From the NCBI GenBank assembly GCA_003551675.1, contig PUNG01000136.1:1-34420 (forward strand): DNA of 34,420 nucleotides, written 5' to 3'. The translations under genes and the position numbers were made by a program. This stretch comes from Thermoplasmata archaeon. GTDB lineage: Archaea; Thermoplasmatota; Thermoplasmata; Halarchaeoplasmatales; Halarchaeoplasmataceae. Shown piece by piece: positions 1-8,273 of this stretch; within the stretch, counting starts at the first letter, position 1, and each line of letters starts with the position of its first letter. A model generated the notes under the pieces. The model was given only the letters and a program-made list of their open reading frames with translations, had not been told where the DNA came from and did not search any database.

Positions 1-36
1 AACTGAGAGTTTTGGTAGCTTCATGATCACCCGAAA

Positions 37-45
37 TTTTAATAT
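37..45 (+). promoter_or_regulatory. TATA-like box for the RFC gene
   Basis: The AT-rich box TTTTAATAT is centred 28 bases before the ATG at 69. This is the spacing expected for a leaderless archaeal transcript and it favours that ATG over the one at 54. Confidence 0.45.
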
Positions 46-68
46 CTCCAGTCATGATGACCTCTTCG

Positions 69-1025
69 ATGGATGAATTGTGGACGGAAAAATACCGACC
101 GAATACATTGGATGATATCCTGGGTCAGGAAGAGATCATCGAAAAGCTGAAGGTGTATATAGATAAGGGCAGCATGCCGCATCTTCTTTTTTCGGGCGAT
201 CCCGGAGTCGGCAAGACTTCCACGGCTCTAGCCCTTGCCAACGAGATATACGGAGACGATAAAAAAGCGAATTTTGTTGAGCTCACAGAGAGCAAAGAAA
301 GGGGTATAAACGCCATACGGGGTACTGTAAAAGAAGAAGCCAGGTCTAAAACCCTGACTGAAAAGAACTTCAAGATAATATACATGGACCAGGCGGACGA
401 CCTGACTGAAGCTGCTCAGTCCGCCTTCCGTAGAACCATGGAAAATTTTTCTGAAAACGTGAGATTCATACTATCGTGCAGCAGTTCTTCAAAGATCATA
501 GACCCTATCCAGTCCAGGTGTGCTACTTTTCGTTTTCGTCCCCTGAGTAAAGAGATGGTAAAAAGATGGATAAGAATGATAGAGGATCAGGAGGAATTCC
601 AGATAGATGAGAACGCTGTCAACATATTGATCAGGGTTTCGAAAGGAGACATGAGAAAGCTGACCAACCTTTTACAAGTAGCGAACTCCATGGATCCCGT
701 CATAACTGAAAATATCATAAAGAATGCGGTGAAAAAGACGAAAACGGCGGATATAAAAGGACTTATACTGAAAGCACGCAAGAGAAAGTTCGGCGATGTG
801 AGAGAAGAACTGTTCGACCTTCTGATAGAGGAGGGATATACTGCCGAAGAAGTCCTCAAGATGGTCAACCAAGAGGTTCATAACATCCCTCTTAGCAAAG
901 ATAAGAGAAAGGAAGTCATCTCCGAGATAGGAAAGGTGGACTTCGACCTGGCCCGGGGGTCCAGAGGCGAGATACATCTGCAAAAATTGCTGGCGTTCTT
1001 CGCAGCCCTGGGAGACGATCACTGA
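69..1025 (+). CDS. Replication factor C small subunit (clamp loader), ATPase-altered paralogue
   Basis: This is a clamp-loader AAA+ subunit that, with the large subunit, loads PCNA on primed DNA. It opens with the family motif WTEKYRP, and the Walker A motif GDPGVGKT is at residues 43-50. The arginine finger motif SRC is at 149-151, the sensor 2 region follows as GDMRK, and a C-terminal collar domain completes the usual length of about 320 aa. Two catalytic positions differ from the family: the Walker B box reads DQAD (107-110) instead of DEAD, and the sensor 1 asparagine of the SCNYSSKI motif is serine (138). I infer a weak or inactive ATPase that may still supply an arginine finger to its neighbour. 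The ATG at 54 is also in frame, but the TATA spacing and family N-terminus favour 69. Confidence 0.93.
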   Translation: MDELWTEKYRPNTLDDILGQEEIIEKLKVYIDKGSMPHLLFSGDPGVGKTSTALALANEIYGDDKKANFVELTESKERGINAIRGTVKEEARSKTLTEKNFKIIYMDQADDLTEAAQSAFRRTMENFSENVRFILSCSSSSKIIDPIQSRCATFRFRPLSKEMVKRWIRMIEDQEEFQIDENAVNILIRVSKGDMRKLTNLLQVANSMDPVITENIIKNAVKKTKTADIKGLILKARKRKFGDVREELFDLLIEEGYTAEEVLKMVNQEVHNIPLSKDKRKEVISEIGKVDFDLARGSRGEIHLQKLLAFFAALGDDH

Positions 1026-1138
1026 TCATAACTCTGCTCGTGTTCGTCTGGATGGGGATGCGGAGTGACGAGAAGACGGTTGATAATCTTGAGGAGGAGG
1101 AAGAGGACAAGTAGCTCACTGAGGCGCAGGCAGAAAAA

Positions 1139-1147
1139 TTATAAATA
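1139..1147 (+). promoter_or_regulatory. TATA box for rpl10e
   Basis: TTATAAATA is centred about 31 bases before the ATG at 1174. There is no ribosome-binding site, so the transcript is probably leaderless or nearly so. Confidence 0.6.
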
Positions 1148-1173
1148 GGTAGTGTTTATGCAAGTTTGATACC

Positions 1174-1677
1174 ATGCCACAAAAACCAGGCAGTATGTAC
1201 AGAGAAGTCAAAGGCCAACCTTATACCCGTAAAGAATACATAGGAGGTGTACCCCACGTTAGAGTAGGGCAGTTCACCATGGGTAACAGAGAAGGAGATT
1301 TTGATTTCGTGGTGACCCTAGTTGCGGAAGAGAAGTGTCAGATAAAAGACGTTGCGTTGGAAGCCGCTAGAGTTACCCTCACAAGAGTATTGACCAAAAA
1401 TCTGGGTGAAAACAACTTCAAGGCCAAAATCCTCGTATATCCGCATCATGTTTTGAGAGAGAATAAACAGGCTACCGGTGCGGGAGCAGATAGGTTGTCC
1501 GAAGGTATGAGAAGGTCGTTCGGTAAAAAAGTGGGTAACGCCGCCAGAGTGAACGAAAACCAAGAGATCATAAAGATATGGATCAACGAGAACGGTGTGG
1601 ACGTGGCTAAAGATGCGGCCAGGAAAGCATCTATGAAGCTTCCTACACCGTGTAGGAAGAAGACGAAGAAAAACTGA
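1174..1677 (+). CDS. rpl10e: Large-subunit ribosomal protein L10e (uL16)
   Basis: This is a large-subunit protein near the peptidyl-transferase centre and the A-site tRNA. The N-terminus (MPQKPGSMYRE, then RKEYIGGVP) and the KQATGAGADRLSEGMR segment are typical of archaeal and eukaryotic L10e, and 167 aa is close to the normal family length. The lysine-rich C-terminal tail (KKTKKN) is ordinary for a ribosomal protein. It is a single-gene unit with its own TATA box, and it ends two bases before the stop of the convergent stress-protein gene. Confidence 0.97.
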   Translation: MPQKPGSMYREVKGQPYTRKEYIGGVPHVRVGQFTMGNREGDFDFVVTLVAEEKCQIKDVALEAARVTLTRVLTKNLGENNFKAKILVYPHHVLRENKQATGAGADRLSEGMRRSFGKKVGNAARVNENQEIIKIWINENGVDVAKDAARKASMKLPTPCRKKTKKN

Positions 1678-1679
1678 AT

Positions 1680-2105
1680 CTATCTTCCTCTTACCACTGC
1701 GACGGTACTTTTAGTGTTTTTCAAGACCCTTTCAGTGGTACTTCCCAAAAACAGATGACTAAAACCCGAGAACCCGTGAGTACTTATGTATATTATATCG
1801 TTTCTTTCAGCCACTCCGTTTATCTCTTTATAAGGCACGCCCTTGAGGACCTTGGTTTTTAGATCTACACCTCTTTTATCAGCGGCCTCTTTCACACTTC
1901 TAAGAGCGTCTTTACCTCTTTTTTTGAAACCACGCATAGCCGAACGCTTTATGCTTTCATGATGAAGCCCTTCATATTCACCCCTATCTATAACATAGAC
2001 TGCCACGGCTTCTATACCAAGGTCTTTAGCCATATCCAAACCTTCCACCACACCTTTCATCGCACATCTAGAACCGTCGGTCGGTATTATCACTCTCTCA
2101 TACAT
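1680..2105 (-). CDS. Universal stress protein, UspA family
   Basis: This is a single-domain universal stress protein of 141 aa, the usual length. The N-terminal strand and loop read VIIPTDGS. The nucleotide-binding signature is near the C-terminus: STHGFSG, a short spacer ending in LGSTTERV, and then a final strand VAVVR. The glycines and the GS pair are those of the ATP-binding type, so ATP binding is likely. Its physiological role cannot be read from sequence. It is convergent with rpl10e and has a TATA-like box centred about 26 bases upstream of the ATG. Confidence 0.93.
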   Translation of the reverse strand: MYERVIIPTDGSRCAMKGVVEGLDMAKDLGIEAVAVYVIDRGEYEGLHHESIKRSAMRGFKKRGKDALRSVKEAADKRGVDLKTKVLKGVPYKEINGVAERNDIIYISTHGFSGFSHLFLGSTTERVLKNTKSTVAVVRGR

Positions 2106-2125
2106 GGTCTACGTATGGACCGTTA

Positions 2126-2136
2126 CATATAAAAAA
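2126..2136 (-). promoter_or_regulatory. TATA-like box for the universal stress protein
   Basis: On the minus strand this reads TTTTTTATATG, centred about 26 bases upstream of the ATG at 2105. The spacing indicates a leaderless start. Confidence 0.5.
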
Positions 2137-2167
2137 TCTATGGGTATCATCGAGTCCGACCAATATC

Positions 2168-2176
2168 TTTTTAAAC
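2168..2176 (+). promoter_or_regulatory. TATA-like box for aIF2-beta
   Basis: TTTTTAAAC is centred 28 bases before the ATG at 2200. It decides that start over the upstream in-frame ATG at 2104, which lies upstream of the promoter and overlaps the 5' end of the divergent stress-protein gene. Confidence 0.5.
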
Positions 2177-2199
2177 CCTTCTCAGTTTTATGTACAATT

Positions 2200-2856
2200 A
2201 TGTCTAACGAGTCAGAGCAAGAAGAGGTCAGTTCATACAACGATTATGAAAGTCTTCTAAAGAAAGCTAGGAATAATCTGCCCGAGGAGATCTCACACCA
2301 CGACAGGTTTCAGGTACCTGAGATAGATATACTCCAGGAGGGTAACACCACCATATTCAAAAATTTCACAGATGTTGCGGACAAGATAAACCGTTCACCG
2401 GAGAAGGTATTGAAGTTCCTACTGCGTGAGCTGGGAACCGCCGGCGAAGATGAGAACGGCAGGGTCGTTTTCAAAGGTAGGATCAGCACTGAGAAGATAA
2501 AGAATAAGATGGAGGATTACATAGAAAAATACGTACTCTGTTCAGAGTGCGGCAGACCTGATACCAGGCTGATGAAAGAGAACCGTATAGATATAATCAG
2601 GTGCGACGCCTGCGGTGCTCACAGACCCATCCGTGGAAGGCAGGCGAAAGCCAGTGCAGCTAAAGACACTGACAAACTCGAGGAAGGAGAGATATACGAG
2701 TTGATGATTCAGGACATAGGGAGAGAAGGCGACGGAGTGGCAAAAAGGGCCGGTTACACCATATACGTTCCAGGTACTACAAAGGGCGACAAAGTCAAAG
2801 TGAGGATAAACAACAAAACAGGTAACCTTGCCTTCGGCAGCGTGGTCGGAGGTTAA
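2200..2856 (+). CDS. Translation initiation factor aIF2 subunit beta with C-terminal TRAM domain
   Basis: This is the beta subunit of archaeal initiation factor 2, which delivers initiator tRNA to the small ribosomal subunit. Residues 1-145 carry the aIF2-beta core, including NTTIFKNFTDVADKINRSPE and a zinc ribbon of the form CSEC-x18-CDAC. After a short linker of about 15 residues there is a TRAM domain (about 160-218: YELMIQDIGREGDGVAKR, then IYVPGTTKGDKVKV), an RNA-binding beta-barrel also found in tRNA-modifying enzymes. The extension makes the protein 218 aa, compared with about 140 for the plain factor. I recall TRAM-extended versions in some euryarchaea, so this is unusual but not unique. 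A presenilin-like gene follows 14 bases later. Confidence 0.93.
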   Translation: MSNESEQEEVSSYNDYESLLKKARNNLPEEISHHDRFQVPEIDILQEGNTTIFKNFTDVADKINRSPEKVLKFLLRELGTAGEDENGRVVFKGRISTEKIKNKMEDYIEKYVLCSECGRPDTRLMKENRIDIIRCDACGAHRPIRGRQAKASAAKDTDKLEEGEIYELMIQDIGREGDGVAKRAGYTIYVPGTTKGDKVKVRINNKTGNLAFGSVVGG

Positions 2857-2870
2857 GAAAATCGGATAAT

Positions 2871-3851
2871 ATGATAGAGATAGAAAGAAAGCACCTTCCA
2901 TCCATAGCCATAATCTGTATGCTCGTCTTAGTGCATATGATAGCTCTCAACGTGGTTCATACCTATCCCCAGGAGTATCAGGCGTTCGGGGAGGAGGGCG
3001 CCGAAGATCCTTTGACTCCGCTAATTTACGTGGGATTTATCTTGGTATTCACCGCCGGCATGCTGCTTTTGTTCAAATACGGAAAAGGTAATATCATACA
3101 GTATCTGATACTGGGCGTGGTAGGATTGACCCTGTTCTACGTTTTCTATCCTGTGTTATTTGCCGCTGGACGCAGGTTGGGTATCCTGCCCTTCGACTGG
3201 CCTTTCTTTGCGGCGATAGGACTCGGCGTCTCCCTTACTTATCTCCTCTACAAAAAACCCGAATGGTACGTGGTCAACGGTCTCGGTATAATAATGGGCG
3301 CAGGTATTATAGGTATATTCGGCATGAGTTTCAGCATACTCCCGGTCTTTATCCTGCTGATAGCTTTAGCCGCCTACGACTTCATCTCGGTTTACAAGAC
3401 CAAGCACATGCTATCCCTGGCTTCAGGCGTTATGGAATTGAAAACCCCCATCATGATGGTGGTTCCTGAGAAAAGGGATTACTCTTATGCGGATAAAAAA
3501 AACGTCATGAAGGACATCAAAAAGAAGAAGAAGGGCAAGGGAGATGGAGAAAGGAGAAGGGAAGCCATGTTCATCGGTTTGGGCGATATAATCATACCGG
3601 GTATACTTCCTGTATCCGCGAGCATCTATCTTGATCCGTTATGGGTAGGAAGTCATTATGGTCCTCTTCTAGTAGCCATGGGAAGCATGATCGGGGCGGT
3701 CTGTGGTATGATAGTGCTCACCCGATTAGTTCTGAAGGGTAAACCACATGCAGGACTGCCTCTCCTCAATTCAGGGGCTATCTTGGGTTACATGATCAGC
3801 TACTTCATCATATACCAAGACTTGACCTTCGGTATGACCATACCCTGGTGA
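2871..3851 (+). CDS. Presenilin/signal-peptide-peptidase-like intramembrane aspartyl protease
   Basis: This is a polytopic membrane protein of 326 aa and belongs to the archaeal presenilin homologues (GxGD aspartyl proteases). The three hallmark motifs are present: YD in a transmembrane helix (Asp170), GLGD (Asp239), and the PAL-like GLPLL at 295-299. About nine hydrophobic segments flank a basic cytosolic loop (residues 200-230, rich in KKKK and RRR). These enzymes cut transmembrane segments within the bilayer. Its substrate is unknown. It follows aIF2-beta closely with no promoter visible in the gap, so the two are probably co-transcribed. The functional link to translation is not evident. 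Confidence 0.93.
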   Translation: MIEIERKHLPSIAIICMLVLVHMIALNVVHTYPQEYQAFGEEGAEDPLTPLIYVGFILVFTAGMLLLFKYGKGNIIQYLILGVVGLTLFYVFYPVLFAAGRRLGILPFDWPFFAAIGLGVSLTYLLYKKPEWYVVNGLGIIMGAGIIGIFGMSFSILPVFILLIALAAYDFISVYKTKHMLSLASGVMELKTPIMMVVPEKRDYSYADKKNVMKDIKKKKKGKGDGERRREAMFIGLGDIIIPGILPVSASIYLDPLWVGSHYGPLLVAMGSMIGAVCGMIVLTRLVLKGKPHAGLPLLNSGAILGYMISYFIIYQDLTFGMTIPW

Positions 3852-3861
3852 TAGGACACAG

Positions 3862-3869
3862 TTTAAATA
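3862..3869 (+). promoter_or_regulatory. TATA box for the methyltransferase gene
   Basis: TTTAAATA is centred 27 bases before the ATG at 3893, and there is no ribosome-binding site. A leaderless start is likely. Confidence 0.5.
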
Positions 3870-3892
3870 ACTTGACTCCGTTTTTCTTTTAA

Positions 3893-4543
3893 ATGAACCG
3901 TGATAAAGAGAAGGTCTCGGATAGGTACGATATCTGGACTCCTTTTTACGACGCTGTAGACAATTTTCCATTGGTATCCTCATCTCAAAAGAGGTGGAAA
4001 AAAAACGCCGTAGAGCATCTCGATCTATCCCAAGGCGAAAGGGTATTGGATATAGGCACCGGAACGGGTCAAATACTTCCATGGATCGCCGAATATATGG
4101 AGGAAGGTCTGATCATAGGGTCTGACATAAGCCAGGGTATGATCGATAAGTCAAAGAAGAAGATACGGAGGATGAAAAACGTTCCCGACGACCTCACCTT
4201 GAAAGTCGTGAAGGACGATATCGAATCCTCCAAATTTCCTGACGATCACTTCGATAAGATAATAGCAACTTTTACCTTTACAACCATACCGAACGTGGAG
4301 AAAGCCGTCTCCGAGTGTGCCAGGATCTTGAGCTCGGAAGGCGTGATGATAGTGTTGGACACCGGTGAACCGGAGGATCGTCATGGGTATCTGCTTTTTT
4401 ATCCCATGATGATATCCGCGAAGGTATTTGGCAGAACCCACATGGACAGGGACGTAGAAAAAAAACTATCAAAAAGATTCCGGACCAGGAAAATAGAAAA
4501 AAATATGCTCGGGATGGTATATACCTTAAAATGTACCCTATAG
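3893..4543 (+). CDS. Class I SAM-dependent methyltransferase (UbiE/COQ5-like)
   Basis: This is a 216-aa soluble Rossmann-fold methyltransferase. Motif I is VLDIGTGTGQILPW (about residues 50-63), the acidic ribose-binding residue is in GSDISQGM, and a motif III-like stretch is FDKIIATFTFTTIP. The overall pattern resembles UbiE and Methyltransf_11 enzymes, but the substrate cannot be named. There is no membrane segment. Its 3' end overlaps by six bases the 3' end of the convergent gene at 4538. Confidence 0.88.
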   Translation: MNRDKEKVSDRYDIWTPFYDAVDNFPLVSSSQKRWKKNAVEHLDLSQGERVLDIGTGTGQILPWIAEYMEEGLIIGSDISQGMIDKSKKKIRRMKNVPDDLTLKVVKDDIESSKFPDDHFDKIIATFTFTTIPNVEKAVSECARILSSEGVMIVLDTGEPEDRHGYLLFYPMMISAKVFGRTHMDRDVEKKLSKRFRTRKIEKNMLGMVYTLKCTL

Positions 4544-5095
4544 CTTGTACCTTATCTCCTTGGGCAGTTTTCTATCTTCTCCTTCTTCCGAATAGATCTG
4601 TAGAACGTTGTATATGTCGGGTTTATACAGCATATTTTTCTTTATCTCGCATCTCTTTTTTATCAACCTTCCAACCCTCATGACATCTTTTTGGTCCATG
4701 TAGTTGGGAGTGTAAACACGGATCATATGTTCGTCCATATCTTTCTTTTCTCTTAACCATCGCGTGCTGACTTGGCCGCCCCATATCTTGTATTCGTGGA
4801 TCAACTCTTTTATCGATATCCATATGTCGTCTACCTTTTTAGGAGATATGGCCAACTCCCATTTTCCACTCAGATAACCGTCATCTATGGCTCTCTTGTC
4901 TATCTTTTTTACCTTTGGATCCACAACTTCTGAAAAGTGTTCCTCCTCTTCATCCGCCTTTTTTGGAAATCTGACATCGTTGATATCGAGGTAATCTTCC
5001 AGCCTTTCTTCGCTCTTTTTCAACCCACAAAGGATCCAACCTTTACCTTCTTCATCCGCTTGGGAAGGTAGAGGATCGCGGTTCTTGCTCTTCAT
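4538..5095 (-). CDS. Bles03/DUF1917-like protein (putative phosphothreonine lyase domain)
   Basis: This is a 185-aa soluble protein. The central and C-terminal parts match what I recall of the Bles03/DUF1917 family: SGKWELAI, a helix with IWISIKELI, then VSTRWLRE, IRVYTPNYMDQKDVMRVG and YKPDIYNVLQIY. The family is often labelled putative phosphothreonine lyase domain, but no activity is established to my knowledge. The N-terminal 70 residues are acidic and less characteristic. It stands alone behind its own TATA-like box and overlaps the convergent methyltransferase end by six bases. Confidence 0.65.
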   Translation of the reverse strand: MKSKNRDPLPSQADEEGKGWILCGLKKSEERLEDYLDINDVRFPKKADEEEEHFSEVVDPKVKKIDKRAIDDGYLSGKWELAISPKKVDDIWISIKELIHEYKIWGGQVSTRWLREKKDMDEHMIRVYTPNYMDQKDVMRVGRLIKKRCEIKKNMLYKPDIYNVLQIYSEEGEDRKLPKEIRYKL

Positions 5096-5113
5096 GTTAT
5101 ATAGTGATATGAG

Positions 5114-5123
5114 CTTATAAACT
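5114..5123 (-). promoter_or_regulatory. TATA-like box for the DUF1917-like gene
   Basis: On the minus strand this reads AGTTTATAAG, centred about 23 bases upstream of the ATG at 5095. Confidence 0.45.
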
Positions 5124-5149
5124 AATAAAATTTTCTAAGCGGATACATC

Positions 5150-5163
5150 AAAAAAAAGAAAAA
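5150..5163 (-). terminator. T-rich terminator behind the GYD gene
   Basis: On the minus strand the region just after the GYD stop reads CCTTTTTCTTTTTTTT. Such T-runs are sufficient for termination by archaeal RNA polymerase. Confidence 0.45.
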
Positions 5164-5183
5164 GGTTTTTTGTATGGCGCACT

Positions 5184-5471
5184 CTACTCTTTCATCTTTT
5201 CTATCAGTTCGTTTACATCCATGGCACTCAACGTCGTTGTCTCTATAGCTCCCCTGGATGTTACTTCGCTCACCGTTCTGTATATGTCTCCTTTAGAGGG
5301 CGCGTCGACGATGGTTATGAAGTCGTACTCTCCCAAAAGCGCGTACTGCGTTAGTATCTTCGCTCCCTTGTTTTCCAACTCCTTGTTCACTTCCTTGATC
5401 CTTTCAGGATTTTCCAATATAGTCTTTCTACCCTCGTCGGTCAGTTTCGATAATATCACGTATTCGGACAT
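5184..5471 (-). CDS. GYD-domain protein
   Basis: This is a 95-aa protein of the GYD family, small alpha/beta-barrel-like proteins of unknown function found widely in bacteria and archaea. The diagnostic region is ALLGEYDFITIVDAPS in the middle, preceded by a helix (ERIKEVNKELENKGAK). A good ribosome-binding site (GAGGTG) lies six bases before the ATG. An unusually symmetric TATA box, ATATTTAAATAT at 5504-5515, lies upstream. It is probably a monocistronic gene with a T-run terminator behind it. Confidence 0.85.
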   Translation of the reverse strand: MSEYVILSKLTDEGRKTILENPERIKEVNKELENKGAKILTQYALLGEYDFITIVDAPSKGDIYRTVSEVTSRGAIETTTLSAMDVNELIEKMKE

Positions 5472-5503
5472 TTTTTCACCTCGCTCACATCAACACTCGA
5501 AAG

Positions 5504-5515
5504 ATATTTAAATAT
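5504..5515 (-). promoter_or_regulatory. Palindromic TATA box for the GYD gene
   Basis: ATATTTAAATAT reads the same on both strands. It is about 38 bases upstream of the GYD ATG, which leaves a short leader carrying the GAGGTG ribosome-binding site. Confidence 0.45.
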
Positions 5516-5524
5516 TTTTAACGA

Positions 5525-7723
5525 CTAATCTTCCTCGTCCCACCATGTGTCGAATTCTTCTTGGGTTAAATCCTCGTAACTATCTTCTTCATAGGCATCT
5601 TCCTCGTATACCGTATCTCTATCTTTCAAACGCCGTAGAAAAACCAAGGAGGCTAATATACCCAAGAGGATGACTGCAAAAGTAAATATCAACATGGGCC
5701 ATAACCAACGTGATATCTTTCCTTCACCGCCTTCTTTTTCCATCTCGATAACGCCTATATCTATCTCTTCACCCGGTCCCGTTTCTACGTTCACTTCTTT
5801 TTCAAAATATCCTTCCCTGTTTATCACGAGAGTACTCTCACCATATTCTAACTTCATCTCGAAGGTTCCCGTGGAATCAGTGATGTTGTGGCCGCCGCTT
5901 TCAGATACTATCACGGCACCCTCTATTGGTTCGCCGTCGGCGGAGATGATCTTTCCGCGTACCGTGGCTGCGGATGTAGTGGTGAATGTCCAATACATGC
6001 TCCCTCCCTCCAGCCTGTTTCTGGCCGTGTCTTTACCCCTCACTTCGACTCGATAGGTTTCTCCATAGTTCAGATCCCCTTCAGGTTCGAAGTGATAAGT
6101 GGAACCTCCGCCGGTAAGGTTTCCGGAGACTCCTTTTACGGAGATGTTGACCGTATCTTCCAGCATATCCTCTGAGAATATTACCGTGATGGTAGAGTCC
6201 ACTGCCACTTCCTCTCCCTTGGGCGAATATTCTACCACTCTAGGAAGTGTCCCGTCGGGCCTCACCCGTACAAGAGGGCTTAGAAAGCTGGAATTTATCT
6301 GGTTAGATGCTATTAGACCATAATGATATGTTTCGTCGTTGCTCACGTTTTCATCCACGATGCCCCTGGTTTCTGCGCCCGTCTCTTTGTATAGAGATAC
6401 GTTATCTTCCTCCGATCCTCTGTATATCTTTACGTGGCTGAACGGTTCGAAGATAGAATATCTGGGTTCGCTCCAGTTCAATATGACGGCACCGTCCCTG
6501 GGCTGAACGGATATATCTACAGGCGGTCCTATCATGGACGAGAGAGGATGATGATCCTTAGCGCCCTGCTCTATCTCGTACGCTTCGGTCATCACGCCGC
6601 TTCTATCCCTGGCGGTTGTATTCCACGGGCTCCAATGGTTTCCGAAGTGAGTGGAGTTCCACCTGATGGATGAAGACCTCTCGTCTTCTTTTGCCTGGCT
6701 GGGAAACGATCCAGAACGGACATAAGAATCCATCCGGTTCCACCTCAGCGCATTGAGGTAGATGCCAACGTCGATGCTCTCTTCTATGGTTATACCGTAA
6801 CCACCCGATCTTTCTATCAAGTTATCCGTTATGGTGATGTTTTTTGAAGAGTATACGTTCAAACCGTCACCGTGGTTTTCCGCGATCCTGGAGCTTTCTA
6901 CGCTTACGTTTTTTACCCCCCTTAGATACATCCCGGCTTTGGTCTGTCCTTCTATGGTCACGTTTTTTACAGAGATATTCTCTGAGTGTATAACGGTCAA
7001 ACCGATACTACCCTTGGGTATGACAGCATTTTCAACTTCTATGGAAGAGGAATCGGCGATCATCAATTGTCCTATTTTTTCTGCAGTAAAAACTTCTTCG
7101 TCCTCCCCTTTGAGATAATGTATAGGTTCTCCGCCTATGGTGTTGTTGACAGGTATGTATTGAGATCCTACGCTGCTTTCTCTCACATTAAGATATATAC
7201 CGCGGCTTTCAAAACTGTTCTCGTAGAATGAGTTATGCATACTTGAACCTTTTATCTCCACGCCTATATTCTGAACATCTGAAAAGTCGTTGGAAAAAAA
7301 GTGATTATCATGAGAATCTTCTATGAACAATCCCGTTCCTACATCCTTTATGTCGTTATCCTCCATGGTCAGATTTGAGACCTGAAAAAGAAATATCCCG
7401 TGGGCCGATGAGTTGTGTATCTTGCAGTTCTTCACGAGAAGATGCAGCTCGATATCGGAAAGATAAATGCCCGGGTTATTCCCACCTCCGTCTAGCTCCC
7501 AGTCAGATAAGACATAAGGGTCGTCTTCGGTTCCGGCACCGTCCAACCCCTGTTCCTGTGCGAGATCTTTCAGTTCCTGATCACTATTGATCTCTAAGTA
7601 TGTTTCTTTTTCCGGATCTTGTTCCGTGTACTCTATCAGATGGCTGGAGCTCACTTGAAGGGTGCCGAAGAAGAGCAGAACTATGATAAAGGTCACGTAT
7701 ATTTTTTTCTCAACCATCTTCAT
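5525..7723 (-). CDS. Secreted, membrane-anchored right-handed beta-helix (NosD-like) multidomain protein
   Basis: This is a 732-aa surface protein. Residues 1-27 form a signal peptide. Residues 75-335 contain repeated parallel beta-helix rungs of the NosD/PbH1 type, with patterns such as NLTMEDNDIKDV and NITITDNLIERS. Residues 400-488 look like a fibronectin type III domain, 493-582 like a bacterial Ig domain of the Big_5 type (VVEYSPKGEEVAVDSTITV), and 588-650 like a carboxypeptidase regulatory-like beta-sandwich. A transmembrane helix spans about 673-696 and is followed by an acidic cytoplasmic tail. Many N-x-S/T sites fit extracellular exposure. Such proteins may bind or process polysaccharides, but no catalytic residues can be assigned. 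It appears to be a single-gene unit. Confidence 0.85.
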   Translation of the reverse strand: MKMVEKKIYVTFIIVLLFFGTLQVSSSHLIEYTEQDPEKETYLEINSDQELKDLAQEQGLDGAGTEDDPYVLSDWELDGGGNNPGIYLSDIELHLLVKNCKIHNSSAHGIFLFQVSNLTMEDNDIKDVGTGLFIEDSHDNHFFSNDFSDVQNIGVEIKGSSMHNSFYENSFESRGIYLNVRESSVGSQYIPVNNTIGGEPIHYLKGEDEEVFTAEKIGQLMIADSSSIEVENAVIPKGSIGLTVIHSENISVKNVTIEGQTKAGMYLRGVKNVSVESSRIAENHGDGLNVYSSKNITITDNLIERSGGYGITIEESIDVGIYLNALRWNRMDSYVRSGSFPSQAKEDERSSSIRWNSTHFGNHWSPWNTTARDRSGVMTEAYEIEQGAKDHHPLSSMIGPPVDISVQPRDGAVILNWSEPRYSIFEPFSHVKIYRGSEEDNVSLYKETGAETRGIVDENVSNDETYHYGLIASNQINSSFLSPLVRVRPDGTLPRVVEYSPKGEEVAVDSTITVIFSEDMLEDTVNISVKGVSGNLTGGGSTYHFEPEGDLNYGETYRVEVRGKDTARNRLEGGSMYWTFTTTSAATVRGKIISADGEPIEGAVIVSESGGHNITDSTGTFEMKLEYGESTLVINREGYFEKEVNVETGPGEEIDIGVIEMEKEGGEGKISRWLWPMLIFTFAVILLGILASLVFLRRLKDRDTVYEEDAYEEDSYEDLTQEEFDTWWDEED

Positions 7724-7844
7724 ATAATATTAAGAACAAATAATCCTACTTTAATGTTACTACCTCCTCTTTTAGTTTAGAGGCAAAAGATAATTAATTC
7801 CCTCTTTCATAGAGTTTTACCATAGAACAAGGAAGGTGTTAAGA

Positions 7845-8264
7845 TTGCCTCTAAAAGATCTTGATAGATACGTACATACAACAAAATTCATGAAGCCTAT
7901 ATTGGCCTTTTTAGTCATAGTAGGAGTTGTTTTTGCAGCCCTAGGGATAAACGGCCCCGACCGGTTCAATTATCACATCCTTACCGCCTTGGGCGTTTCT
8001 CTGGTGGTCGGGACCGTCTTCGGCTCCTGGTCCGGATCAAAACTTGGCTGGCCCATGGGACTCTGGCTCGGTCTAGTGCTAGCTCTGATATTCGCACCAC
8101 TCATATCTGGAAGATTGAAGGGTTCCTTTTCATCTTATTTCGCTTCTTTCCTGGGCCCCATGGTGGGAGCGATCATAGGAGGATGGACCGAGTTGAAGGA
8201 TAAAAAAGAGCAGATAAAAGAACGGTCTTCCGGGGTCGGTTTGAGAACTTTAAAAAAGAAGTGA
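7845..8264 (+). CDS. Small integral membrane protein, unknown function
   Basis: This protein of about 139 aa has four predicted transmembrane helices, a short N-terminal cytosolic stretch and a basic, lysine-rich C-terminal tail. Glycine-rich helix faces (GSWSGSKLGWPMGLWLG, and GPMVGAIIGGW) suggest tight helix packing. I chose the TTG at 7845 because GGTG lies six bases before it, in the same context as the rpl7ae and RHH-gene starts (GGTG followed by TTAAG). The in-frame GTG at 7836 lies within that ribosome-binding site. I do not recognise a family. The divergent-FtsZ gene follows behind its own promoter. Confidence 0.75.
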   Translation: MPLKDLDRYVHTTKFMKPILAFLVIVGVVFAALGINGPDRFNYHILTALGVSLVVGTVFGSWSGSKLGWPMGLWLGLVLALIFAPLISGRLKGSFSSYFASFLGPMVGAIIGGWTELKDKKEQIKERSSGVGLRTLKKK

Positions 8265-8273
8265 AAAGGAATA

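Noticed and set aside
54-68. Upstream in-frame ATG for the RFC gene.
   Set aside because: The TATA-like box is only about 13 bases away, while the next in-frame ATG at 69 has the spacing of other leaderless genes and matches the family N-terminus.
1040-1114. A 24-codon frame after the RFC gene with a short hydrophobic start and an acidic end (VFVWMGMRS, then EEEEEDK).
   Set aside because: It has no ribosome-binding site or TATA box at a suitable distance and is too short to judge. The hydrophobic part continues upstream into the RFC gene without a start codon.
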